Notes under the pieces: model-generated
Database searches by the model: none
What the model was told of the DNA's origin: nothing
The model's input: the letters and a program-made list of their open reading frames with translations, nothing else
Program-made: the position numbers and the translations under genes
In this document: in pieces, positions 1 through 7,032 of the stretch
How the letters are laid out: every line of letters begins with the position of its first letter
Position numbering within the stretch: position 1 is the stretch's first letter
Source: Dehalococcoidia bacterium UBA2777
Lineage (GTDB): Bacteria; Chloroflexota; Dehalococcoidia; UBA2247; UBA2777
Length of the DNA: 9,592 nucleotides
Direction of reading: 5' to 3'
Assembly (NCBI GenBank): GCA_002352365.1
Contig: DEIJ01000096.1
Coordinates: 1 to 9,592 of the forward strand

Positions 1-888
1 AAGGGCCACCATGAGTTCAATGTGCAATTCTACAAACAGATGGCGGAATACCGAGAAAAACATCCTGAGGTGTGTCTGAGAGAGGAAGATAAAACGCCCT
101 ATGACATGAACATCATTGGCGAGTTTAACATGGACTGGGATTTGGCCTTGATTAAACCTTTATTTGAAAAATTGGGCTGTCGTATTGTGACCGTATTTAC
201 AGGGGGAGAGCGGATGGATAATTTACTGAAGATGCCCGATGCCAAATTGAATGTTCTGCATTGCCAGCGCTCTTGCACCTATATCTCAGACCTTATCAAA
301 CAGGGTTACGAAGTGCCCTATGTTCGGGCGAGCTTCTTTGGGATTGAACAAACAGCCAAGGCGTTAAGGGACGTAGCGAAGTTTTTCAAGTCCGAGGAAA
401 TGATGGACCGGGCAGAGCAAATCATCGACAAGGAGACAAAGGCTATCACCCCGGCTCTGAACTTTTACCGCGAGAAATTGGCAGGGAAAAAAGTAGGGCT
501 TTATGTGGGAGGACCCCGGGTATGGCATTGGCCGAAGGTGATGAAAGAGCTGGGTATGGAGGTGGTGTTTGGTATGTGCACTTTTGCCCATGAAGACGAT
601 TATGAGAAGATCAATGCCCGGGCGGAAGATGGCCTTTTTCTGGTGGATGCACCCAATGAATTTGAGATCGAAGAATGCTTGGAGCGATTTAAACCTGATT
701 TATTTCTTACCGGTTTAAAAGAGAAATATTTAGCCCGGAAATTCGGTGTGCCCACCGTAAATTCTCATTCTTATGAGAAAGGACCTTATGCTATGTTCCG
801 GGGATTGATCAATTTTGCCCGGGATATCTACCAGGGAATCTATGCCCCGGTGTGGAAATTCACGCGTGATGAGGACTTCACGCGATAA
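1..888 (+). CDS. nifD: Nitrogenase catalytic (component 1) alpha subunit, Anf/Vnf-like NifD, 5'-truncated by window edge
   Basis: This is the C-terminal 295 residues of the nitrogenase alpha subunit, which holds the active-site cofactor where N2 is reduced. The frame is open from base 1, beginning KGHHEFN, so the gene starts upstream; the GTG at 22 is internal. Seen: the GHH motif (His195 counterpart, bases 7-9), LNVLHCQRS (Cys275 cofactor ligand, 262-264), GGPRVWHW (508-531, Arg359 region) and VNSHSYEKGPY (His442 cofactor ligand, 766-768). Spacing between the two ligands is 168 residues, against 167 in A. vinelandii. GGPRxWHW and the VNSHSYEKGPY segment resemble AnfD/VnfD, whereas KEKYLARKFG and APVWKF are more NifD-like. 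nifK follows after 10 bases with its ribosome site partly inside this stop region; no delta-subunit gene lies between them. Arginine codons are 15 CGN to 2 AGR, unlike several downstream genes. A group IV nitrogenase-like reductase remains possible but less likely given both ligands. Confidence 0.9.
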   Translation, partial: KGHHEFNVQFYKQMAEYREKHPEVCLREEDKTPYDMNIIGEFNMDWDLALIKPLFEKLGCRIVTVFTGGERMDNLLKMPDAKLNVLHCQRSCTYISDLIKQGYEVPYVRASFFGIEQTAKALRDVAKFFKSEEMMDRAEQIIDKETKAITPALNFYREKLAGKKVGLYVGGPRVWHWPKVMKELGMEVVFGMCTFAHEDDYEKINARAEDGLFLVDAPNEFEIEECLERFKPDLFLTGLKEKYLARKFGVPTVNSHSYEKGPYAMFRGLINFARDIYQGIYAPVWKFTRDEDFTR

Positions 889-894
889 GGAAGG
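887..894 (+). promoter_or_regulatory. Ribosome binding site of nifK
   Basis: AAGGAAGG overlaps the nifD stop codon and ends 4 bases before the ATG at 899. It supports that start over the in-frame upstream ATG at 815, which lies within nifD. The overlap suggests translational coupling of D and K. Confidence 0.6.
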
Positions 895-898
895 AAAA

Positions 899-2404
899 AT
901 GGAACGCATAAAGTTAAATGGCAGATTAACCGTAGAAGATATTAACTCTCTACCTGAAATCCCCGTAGAGGGTATCAACTACGAGCAGATATATATAGAG
1001 AAAGAGCCCCTCTGTCCAGTGTATGTACCGCCAGATGAGACCATCATTTCTTCTGCTAAGAGGAGTGTGGTCATCGATCCCTGCCGCCTGTGTATGCCTT
1101 TCGGGGCAATGTGGGCCAGTGTAGGCGTGCATAAATGTATCTCGTTTGTTCAAGGAGCACAGGGTTGCGCCACTTATCCTCGTTATACATTTTGCCGTGT
1201 TTTCAGGGAACCGGTATCTATTGCTACCGCTTCCTTTCATGAGGATACGGCGGTGTTCGGGGGTCAGAAAAACCTGGTTGAGGGGATACGTAACCTCATT
1301 TGTCGCTATCAGCCGGAGATAATTTCTATCGTCACGGTATGCTCCAGTGAAATCATCGGTGATGATATGCAGGGTTATTTAGATGAGGCTAAAGGGAAAT
1401 TGGAGGAGGAATTCGGGCCAGAAATCCTGGACAGGGTGAAATTTGTAATCACCAACACCCCCAGCTTTGCCGGTTCTCATGTAGAGGGTTATAACCGGGC
1501 AGCTAAATCCTTTTTACAGGCCTTTGCCCGAAAACGCAATCCCAGCAATAAGGTCAACATTATTCCGGGCATGATTACCCCCGGGGATATCCGGGAAATT
1601 AAACACATCTTGAGATTGATGGACATAGAGGGCATCATCCTGTTTGATATATCCGGTACCCTTGATTGTCCTTTGCGTCTGCCCCAATCCATGCCCTATT
1701 ACCCCAAAGGGGGCACTAAGTTGCCGGAAATTGCCGACATGGCCAATTCTCTAGCCACATTTGCCTTAAGCCAGGATGAAGGTGGCGCCGGGGCCGCTTA
1801 TCTGGAAAAGAGATTTGAGATACCGGCTATCGTTGGCCCTTTGCCCTTAGGTATATACAGTACAGATAGGCTGGTGAAGAAATTGGCTGAGGTCACGGGT
1901 AAACCTATCCCCGAGGAATTAAAAGATGAACGGGGCATCTTACTGGATGCGATGGCTGATACCTTCCATTATACGATGATGAGACGGGTAGCTATCTGTG
2001 GCGACCCTGACATAGTGGCTGCAGCCACCCGGTTTGCCTCCGAACTGGGCATGGAGCCTGCGGTCATTTTAAGTGGAACACAAAGCAAAGTCTTTGAGCA
2101 GGAAGTTCGGGCGGTGGCGGAGGAATATAACTTCGAACCCACTATTTTTAATGGCGGTGATATGTTTGAATGGGAAGATTTTATTAAACGAGAGAAGATA
2201 GACCTGATTTTGGGGAATTCCAAGGCCACCAACATTTCTAAAGAGGCGGGAATCCCTCTGGTGCGGATTGGTTTCCCCATCTATGATAGGGTGGGTTACC
2301 AGCGCCGGGCAAATGTTGGCTATCGTGGTGGAGAATATCTTCTAGATTTGATGGTCAACACTATCCTGGATAGCAAATTTCCCGATGACCGGGTGCATCA
2401 GTAA
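899..2404 (+). CDS. nifK: Nitrogenase beta subunit, Anf/Vnf-like NifK
   Basis: A 501-residue beta subunit pairs with NifD and shares the P-cluster that passes electrons from the Fe protein to the cofactor. Start ATG 899 is chosen for its ribosome site; an earlier in-frame ATG at 815 would overlap nifD by 74 bases. P-cluster cysteine counterparts are Cys65 (CRLCMPFGAM), Cys90 (GAQGC) and Cys148 (VCSSEIIGDD); TPSFAGSH near 187-194 matches the serine-containing loop of NifK. The C-terminal half carries PLVRIGFPIYDR near 453-464. MPYYPKGGT, EIADMANSLAT, AIVGPLPLGI and EVTGKPIPEEL resemble AnfK/VnfK more than NifK. Odd points: about 64 residues precede the first P-cluster cysteine, longer than I recall for AnfK/VnfK; an extra Cys62 gives Cys-X2-Cys; and the usual CQP motif is CMP. 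The set of conserved ligands argues for a functional P-cluster. Substrate and metal type cannot be read from this gene alone. Confidence 0.92.
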   Translation: MERIKLNGRLTVEDINSLPEIPVEGINYEQIYIEKEPLCPVYVPPDETIISSAKRSVVIDPCRLCMPFGAMWASVGVHKCISFVQGAQGCATYPRYTFCRVFREPVSIATASFHEDTAVFGGQKNLVEGIRNLICRYQPEIISIVTVCSSEIIGDDMQGYLDEAKGKLEEEFGPEILDRVKFVITNTPSFAGSHVEGYNRAAKSFLQAFARKRNPSNKVNIIPGMITPGDIREIKHILRLMDIEGIILFDISGTLDCPLRLPQSMPYYPKGGTKLPEIADMANSLATFALSQDEGGAGAAYLEKRFEIPAIVGPLPLGIYSTDRLVKKLAEVTGKPIPEELKDERGILLDAMADTFHYTMMRRVAICGDPDIVAAATRFASELGMEPAVILSGTQSKVFEQEVRAVAEEYNFEPTIFNGGDMFEWEDFIKREKIDLILGNSKATNISKEAGIPLVRIGFPIYDRVGYQRRANVGYRGGEYLLDLMVNTILDSKFPDDRVHQ

Positions 2405-2424
2405 AGCAGCTTGGGGGGCCAAAA

Positions 2425-3729
2425 ATGATATCTGTATATAACTTAAATGAACCTTGTATATTAAGAAAGGGAGAGGAGTTTACCCAACTTCCTCCTTGCT
2501 GCCAGCCGTCTGCTCCGGGAAAGATTACCGGGCGCAGTTGCGCTTATTTTGGGGCTAGATGGATGCTGGCTCCGCTAAAAGATGCCATTCATCTCGTGCA
2601 TGGGCCAATAGGTTGTGCCTATTATGGCAGTATGGTCAGAGCCAACGCATATCAAATGTTTTCTACGGCATTGGAAGAAAAGGACATTATCTTCGGGGGT
2701 GAAAGGAGGCTGACCGCTGCTCTCGCCGAAGCGAGAGCTATTATGCCTCAGGCAAAATATATCCTTACTTATATTACCTGTAGCACTGCTCTCATAGGTG
2801 ATGATGTCGATAGCATTTGTAAAAAAATGGAGGAAAAGCTGGATTGTCCCGTAATTACGGTCAACTGTCCTGGTTTTAAAGGGGAAAGCGAAGCGGCTGG
2901 TCACAGAATCGCTTATGAGTGCCTTTTAAATAAGCTTATTGGACAGAGGGAGAGGCAAGCAGGCCCTTATGATATAAACATCATTGGCCAATACAATGTC
3001 ACTGAAACACGGCTCGTAAGCTCTCTTCTGTCTAAAATGGGCCTAAATGTCCATTGCGTGTTTACGGGTGAGGCATCTTATGAGAGAATCGTCACTGCTC
3101 ATTGTGTCAAGCTCAACCTTCTTATCTGTCAGAATACGGGGCGATTTTTCGCTGAAGCCATGCAGAAAAAGTATGGAGTTCCCTACTTGAAGGTTTCCTT
3201 CTTTGGCCTATCTGAAAGTATAGATAGTCTGCGTAAAATTGGCCGGTACTTCGGTTTAGAAAAAGAGGCAGAAAGGGTGATCGATGAGGAATATGAAGTC
3301 ATAAAGCCCCAGCTTGCTCAACTTTTACCCCGGCTTAAAGGGAAAAGGGCAGCCATCTTTCTGGGTGCTGCCCGTGTGGCAAATTTGGTCAAAACATTCA
3401 AAGATCTAGGCATGGAGGTACTTTTTACTGGTTCACGATTTGGTGATGCTGCCAACTATAAAGATGCCTGGCGGATAGTTAAGCCAGGCAGTTACATCGT
3501 AGATGATCCCTCAGACTACGACTTAGAATATCTGCTTTACGAATTAGCACCTGATGTATTCATAGGTGGTATCAAGGAGCAGTTTCTCTCCCATAAGTTT
3601 GGTATCGGTCTATGCCTTCCCCAAACTGGGGCCTACGTTGGTTTTAAGGGTTTTTCAAGTTTTGCCCAGAGTGTATATGCGGCTGTTTACGCCCCCGTGT
3701 GGCAGTTAGCTAGAGGGGAAATAACATGA
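2425..3729 (+). CDS. nifE: NifE-like nitrogenase cofactor assembly scaffold
   Basis: This 434-residue protein belongs to the NifD/NifE family and most resembles NifE, half of the NifEN scaffold on which the NifB-made precursor matures. Seen: an N-terminal PPCCQPSAPG segment; ARWMLAPLKDAIHLVHGP followed by IGC; cluster cysteine counterparts Cys39, Cys64 and Cys119 (ITCSTALIGDD); EKDIIFGGE near 85-93; and Cys235 in LNLLICQNTG, matching the cofactor-holding cysteine. The His442 position is absent: GLCLPQTGAYVGF sits where NifD has a histidine, as expected for a scaffold rather than a catalytic subunit. It starts 20 bases after nifK, with a G-rich stretch at 2412-2418 as a weak ribosome site. Its stop overlaps the next gene by ATGA. 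No nifN follows, so either this scaffold works without NifN, nifN lies elsewhere, or another protein substitutes. Arginine codons are mixed (about 13 AGR, 9 CGN). Confidence 0.88.
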   Translation: MISVYNLNEPCILRKGEEFTQLPPCCQPSAPGKITGRSCAYFGARWMLAPLKDAIHLVHGPIGCAYYGSMVRANAYQMFSTALEEKDIIFGGERRLTAALAEARAIMPQAKYILTYITCSTALIGDDVDSICKKMEEKLDCPVITVNCPGFKGESEAAGHRIAYECLLNKLIGQRERQAGPYDINIIGQYNVTETRLVSSLLSKMGLNVHCVFTGEASYERIVTAHCVKLNLLICQNTGRFFAEAMQKKYGVPYLKVSFFGLSESIDSLRKIGRYFGLEKEAERVIDEEYEVIKPQLAQLLPRLKGKRAAIFLGAARVANLVKTFKDLGMEVLFTGSRFGDAANYKDAWRIVKPGSYIVDDPSDYDLEYLLYELAPDVFIGGIKEQFLSHKFGIGLCLPQTGAYVGFKGFSSFAQSVYAAVYAPVWQLARGEIT

Positions 3730-4649
3730 AAAAGATTGGAGGCATATTTCTGGCTTTACTTATCTCCTTTGCTTTTCTTGGCTGTATTGCACCAAAGGGG
3801 GAAGGCCATAATATTGGCCTGGCGGTTGAATTTAATGACCATGCTGCCTGTGCCTATGTGGCCAAGGAGAAGGGATGGTATGAGGATGCTGGGCTCGACC
3901 TGACTTCCTACGAGAGCTACCAGACTGGCCTTATGCTCAGCGCTGCTCTAGCCAGGGGAGATATTCAAGCGGCCTACATTTGTCTTTCCCCGGCGATATT
4001 AGCCTGTGAGCGGGGTGTTCCGCTAAAAATCGTCTGTGGAACCCATAAATATGGCTACGGTTTGGTGGCCTCACCAAAGATAAAGAGCATCGCTGATTTA
4101 GAGGGAAAGACGATTGGCTGTGTGAGGGAGGGAAGCCTAGTAGACCTGCTCCTCGACCTGATAGTTCAAAGATACCATCTTGAGGATATCAAGGTCAGGA
4201 GGATGAACCCGGAGCAGGGGGTTATCGCTTTGACCACTGGAAGATTGGAGGCAGCCTTTCTTCCGGAACACTATGCCACTGTTGCTGAATCCCAGGGTTA
4301 CCCCATGCTCATCCAAAGTCAGGAGCTTTGGCCCAATATGCAGGGAAGCGTGCTCGTGGTCAAGGCAGAGCTTATAGACAATAACCCGGAGGATGCGAGG
4401 AAGCTGGTTGAGGTGACCCAAAGGGCAACGGACTGGCTAAAGGACCACCCGGGTGAGGCAGCGCAAATTATGGGTGGGGTACTGGAAACCCCCGCAGAGG
4501 TGATAAGAAGGTCGATGGATAGGCTTAGCTATTCGGCTGAAGTCGATCCCAGGGCAGTCCAGGATACTATAGACCTTATGGCCAAACTAGGATACATAAG
4601 TGAGGATCTTCGTGCTGAAGATATCCTGGATTTGAGGTTTCAAAGTTGA
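3726..4649 (+). CDS. ABC importer substrate-binding lipoprotein, SsuA/TauA/NMT1-like
   Basis: A 307-residue extracytoplasmic binding protein for the importer encoded by the next two genes. The N-terminus MKK plus a hydrophobic stretch ends in FLGC, a lipobox-like site with acylated Cys20 likely (the -3 residue is Phe, slightly off consensus). The mature part has family hallmarks: YVAKEKGWYEDAGL (44-57), a GDIQAAYICLSPA segment (78-90), an ASPKIKSIADLEGKTIG segment (115-131), and a C-terminal helical lobe. The family takes up sulfonates, taurine, nitrate, thiamine precursors and other small anions or amines, so the ligand is open. Five cysteines besides the lipid one (42, 86, 94, 104, 132) plus His39 and His107 are unusual, and four of the cysteines fall near expected ligand-contact loops. 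The ATGA overlap with nifE implies co-translation with nitrogenase genes. Arginine codons are 13 AGR to 2 CGN, the reverse of nifD. Confidence 0.85.
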   Translation: MKKIGGIFLALLISFAFLGCIAPKGEGHNIGLAVEFNDHAACAYVAKEKGWYEDAGLDLTSYESYQTGLMLSAALARGDIQAAYICLSPAILACERGVPLKIVCGTHKYGYGLVASPKIKSIADLEGKTIGCVREGSLVDLLLDLIVQRYHLEDIKVRRMNPEQGVIALTTGRLEAAFLPEHYATVAESQGYPMLIQSQELWPNMQGSVLVVKAELIDNNPEDARKLVEVTQRATDWLKDHPGEAAQIMGGVLETPAEVIRRSMDRLSYSAEVDPRAVQDTIDLMAKLGYISEDLRAEDILDLRFQS

Positions 4650-5398
4650 GTAGATTCAAGGGAGCGCAAAGCATATTGCCTATCATCGGAGTAGTGGTGA
4701 TATGGGAGGTGGTCGCTCGATTGGACTTGGTTCCCGCCTACATGTTCCCCCCCTTCTCTATGGTGATGGTGAAGATGTACCACCTCATGGCTAGTGGGGT
4801 GTTGGAGGATAATTTTGTGGCCAGCTTAGCTAGGGTGCTAGCTGGCTTTGCGTTAGGCTCCGCAGCGGGTATTAGCATGGGGATCCTCATGGGTTGTAAA
4901 GAGACCATGAATAGGTCGCTTCACCCCATATTCAGCCTCCTCTATCCCATCCCTGTCTTAGGCTGGGCACCACTGTTGATGATCTGGGTAGGAATAAACG
5001 ATCTGCTGCCCGTTATGTTGATATTCATCTGTTCTTTCTTTCCCCTCCTCTACAATACCATCACCGGGATTAAGGGTATAGACCGGGATGTTATCCAAGC
5101 AGCCAGGGTTCTGGGTGCCTCTGATAAAACTATTTTGACTACCGTCATACTCCCCTTAGCGGTGCCCAACATATTCACCGGGCTTCGTCTCGAGGCGGGA
5201 ATGGCGTGGCGGGTAGTGATTGCTGCTGAGATGGTCGCCATCCCCACAGGCATAGGGGCACTGTTGATGAGGTCGGAGAGCTTGCTTCAGGTGGATGTCA
5301 TTATTGTCTGTTTAATCGTCCTATCGTTGATGTGTCTTTTGTTTGAACGGATGTTTAGATATGGGGAGACAAGGCTTACCTACAAATGGAGAGGATAA
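4646..5398 (+). CDS. ABC importer permease, SsuC/TauC-like
   Basis: A 250-residue integral membrane subunit that forms the translocation path of the importer. It is strongly hydrophobic with about six predicted membrane segments. The coupling (EAA) loop is seen in AARVLGASDKTILTTVILP, which contacts the ATPase. PIPVLGWAPLLMIWVGI and the later GMAWRVVIAAEM resemble the SsuC/TauC/NrtB group rather than molybdate permease ModB. Start is TTG at 4646, giving a TTGA overlap with the preceding stop; GAGG at 4634-4637 lies eight bases upstream. A non-AUG start in a 4-base overlap suggests translation coupled to the binding protein. The ATPase gene follows after 10 bases. The ligand cannot be deduced from the permease. 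Confidence 0.88.
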   Translation: MSRFKGAQSILPIIGVVVIWEVVARLDLVPAYMFPPFSMVMVKMYHLMASGVLEDNFVASLARVLAGFALGSAAGISMGILMGCKETMNRSLHPIFSLLYPIPVLGWAPLLMIWVGINDLLPVMLIFICSFFPLLYNTITGIKGIDRDVIQAARVLGASDKTILTTVILPLAVPNIFTGLRLEAGMAWRVVIAAEMVAIPTGIGALLMRSESLLQVDVIIVCLIVLSLMCLLFERMFRYGETRLTYKWRG

Positions 5399-5408
5399 GG
5401 AAGATTTT

Positions 5409-6125
5409 ATGCCCACAATTGAGCTTAGGAGAGTTACTAATTTTATTTGCCAAGATGTAAACCTAAAAATATTTGATGGAGAAGCGATGGCAATTTGGGG
5501 ACCGACAGGTGCCGGCAAAACTACCCTGCTCAATACTACCGCCGGCCTAATCGGCTACCAAGGGGAAGTTTTTTTCGATGATAAAGCTATGGAGGGAATA
5601 CCATCAAGTCGAAGGGGAGTAGGTTTTCTATTCCAAAATTTAGCTCTATTTCCCCATCTCGATGTTGCTTCGAACGTAGGATATGGCTTAAGAGTGAGAA
5701 AGGAAAGGGCCAACGGAAGGGTAGATGAATTGCTTCGCCTGATGAAGGTGGAGCATCTCAAACATCGCTATCCCAAGAATTTAAGTGGCGGCGAGAAGCA
5801 AAGGGTAGCTCTGGCCAGAACGCTTGCCACCTCCCCCAATATCTTGCTTCTGGATGAGCCGTTCAACAGCTTGGATAACCAAACTTGTCGCCACCTTATA
5901 TTTGAGCTCCGCCATATACAAAGGCGGTTGGGGATAACGATGATACTTGTAACTCACAACCCGGTCGAAGCCAAGGACTTGGCCGATAGAGTGGCCATCA
6001 TGGATAAGGGTAGGATAAAAGGAGTGATGCCAAGTGGCTCGTTCTTCTCGTCAAAGGATATCCATTCCCATATCAATGACTCTTACCATGATCTAGCGCA
6101 ACCAGGATCGAGAGGTCAAAGATGA
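5409..6125 (+). CDS. ABC importer ATP-binding protein
   Basis: A 238-residue ATPase that powers the importer. Walker A is GPTGAGKT (31-38), the Q-loop Gln is at 76 (FQNLALFPHL), the signature is LSGGEKQR (125-132), Walker B is ILLLDEP (145-151), and the H-loop His is 183 (VTHN). Start ATG 5409 is preferred over the longer in-frame form from 5343 because AAGGAAG at 5397-5403 is spaced 5 bases away and the longer form overlaps the permease and adds 22 non-homologous residues. The GPTGAGKT P-loop and the FLFQNLALFPHL stretch recall the molybdate/tungstate ATPases ModC/WtpC; SsuB/TauB proteins usually have a GASGCGKS-type P-loop. However, there is no C-terminal TOBE domain of the ModC/CysA kind, so its length is that of SsuB. 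The C-terminal tail after about 205 is divergent. Function as the partner of the two preceding genes is a firm inference from order and spacing. Confidence 0.88.
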   Translation: MPTIELRRVTNFICQDVNLKIFDGEAMAIWGPTGAGKTTLLNTTAGLIGYQGEVFFDDKAMEGIPSSRRGVGFLFQNLALFPHLDVASNVGYGLRVRKERANGRVDELLRLMKVEHLKHRYPKNLSGGEKQRVALARTLATSPNILLLDEPFNSLDNQTCRHLIFELRHIQRRLGITMILVTHNPVEAKDLADRVAIMDKGRIKGVMPSGSFFSSKDIHSHINDSYHDLAQPGSRGQR

Positions 6126-6153
6126 TAGTAGACATTTGTCATAAGCAGTAAAA

Positions 6154-6158
6154 GGAGG
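6154..6158 (+). promoter_or_regulatory. Ribosome binding site of nifB, deciding its start
   Basis: GGAGG sits within AAAGGAGGAATGATG. Two ATGs follow, at 6160 and 6163. Only the second has a workable spacing of 4 bases (the first has 1), so 6163 is preferred. Confidence 0.55.
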
Positions 6159-6162
6159 AATG

Positions 6163-7023
6163 ATGAGCATAGATTCATCTCCCCGGGGCCATCCCTGCTT
6201 TGATAAACAAGCTCATTTTTCGGTGGGGAGACTTCACCTTCCCATTGCCCCCAGGTGCAATATTCAGTGCAACTACTGCACCCGGGCATTGAATCGTGAT
6301 GAGGAGAGGCCAGGGGTGAGCGCCGCTGTCCTTTCACCACGGGAAGCCCTTGAGATAACCAGGAAAATTACTTCCGAGGATAACACGATAAAGGTTATCG
6401 GCATTGCTGGGCCAGGTGACCCCCTGGCCAATGAGGAGACCTTCGAGGCCCTTTCTTTAGTGCATCGGGAGTTCCCCCGTCTTACCAAATGTCTGGCTAC
6501 CAACGGCCTCCTTCTACCCCAGAGGGTCGATGATCTAGTTAGAGTAGGGGTAACTAACCTCACGGTTACCATAAACGCCGTAGACAAAGAGGTAGGAAAG
6601 TCCTTCTACCCCTGGGTGAAACTCAATGGTAAGGTTCACCGGGAAGATGCCTTCGATGTCTTAAGTAGTCGGCAGCTTTTGGGAATTAGGCGGGCAGCCA
6701 GAAGGGGAATGAGGGTCAAGGTAAACACGGTCCTAGTTCCAGAGCTAAATTCGGATCACCTACCCCAGGTAGCCAGGGCGATAAAAGGACAAGGGGCAAG
6801 TATTATGAACATCATCCCCCTTATACCTCTTGGGAGGATGTCCCATCTAAAAGCTCCTACTTGCTCTGAGTTAAAACAGGCCAGAGAGAGGTGTGAAGCC
6901 ATCATAGAAGTATTCAGGCTGTGTAAACAGTGTCGAGCTGATGCAGTGGGAATACCGGGAAGGGAAGGGGGAAATAGTTCTTTGTTTGGGAGATTAGACC
7001 TTACTCCATCATATCACTACTAG
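6163..7023 (+). CDS. nifB: NifB-like radical SAM enzyme (NifB-co synthesis), short form without NifX domain
   Basis: NifB fuses two [4Fe-4S] clusters and inserts a carbide from S-adenosylmethionine to give NifB-co, the precursor of all nitrogenase cofactors. This 286-residue form has HPCF (10-13), the radical SAM motif Cys32-X3-Cys36-X2-Cys39 (CNIQCNYC), the RPGV segment (49-52), GPGDPLANEETF (84-95), CLATNGLL with Cys110, and CKQCRADAVG with Cys254 and Cys257. These match the N-terminal catalytic part of NifB; the NifX-like C-terminal domain of proteobacterial NifB is absent, as in archaea and many anaerobes. Odd: after CNYC, typical NifB reads NRKYDC, but here it is TRALNR, so that cysteine, which as I recall ligates one precursor cluster, is missing. 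It follows the importer ATPase by 37 bases and precedes amtB by 9. Either of two adjacent ATGs (6160, 6163) could be used. A divergent NifB-like enzyme serving a nitrogenase-like reductase is the alternative. Confidence 0.88.
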   Translation: MSIDSSPRGHPCFDKQAHFSVGRLHLPIAPRCNIQCNYCTRALNRDEERPGVSAAVLSPREALEITRKITSEDNTIKVIGIAGPGDPLANEETFEALSLVHREFPRLTKCLATNGLLLPQRVDDLVRVGVTNLTVTINAVDKEVGKSFYPWVKLNGKVHREDAFDVLSSRQLLGIRRAARRGMRVKVNTVLVPELNSDHLPQVARAIKGQGASIMNIIPLIPLGRMSHLKAPTCSELKQARERCEAIIEVFRLCKQCRADAVGIPGREGGNSSLFGRLDLTPSYHY

Positions 7024-7032
7024 GGGGATGCC

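Noticed and set aside
22..888. GTG at 22 as the start of nifD
   Set aside because: The frame is open from base 1 and already encodes the conserved GHH motif before this codon, so the gene is cut by the window edge.
815..898. Longer NifK beginning at ATG 815
   Set aside because: It would overlap nifD by 74 bases, its extra residues match nothing in the family, and ATG 899 has a good ribosome site.
2425..3729. Reading this gene as nifN or as a second catalytic alpha subunit
   Set aside because: It keeps the cofactor-type Cys235 and the NifE-like HLVHGPIGC region but lacks the His442 counterpart, which fits NifE rather than NifN or NifD.
5343..5408. Longer ABC ATPase beginning at ATG 5343
   Set aside because: The extension overlaps the permease end and is not ABC-like; the AAGGAAG site points to ATG 5409.
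6126..6162. Terminator or regulatory hairpin between the ATPase gene and nifB
   Set aside because: The 37-base gap shows no stable inverted repeat or T-run; only a ribosome site is visible.
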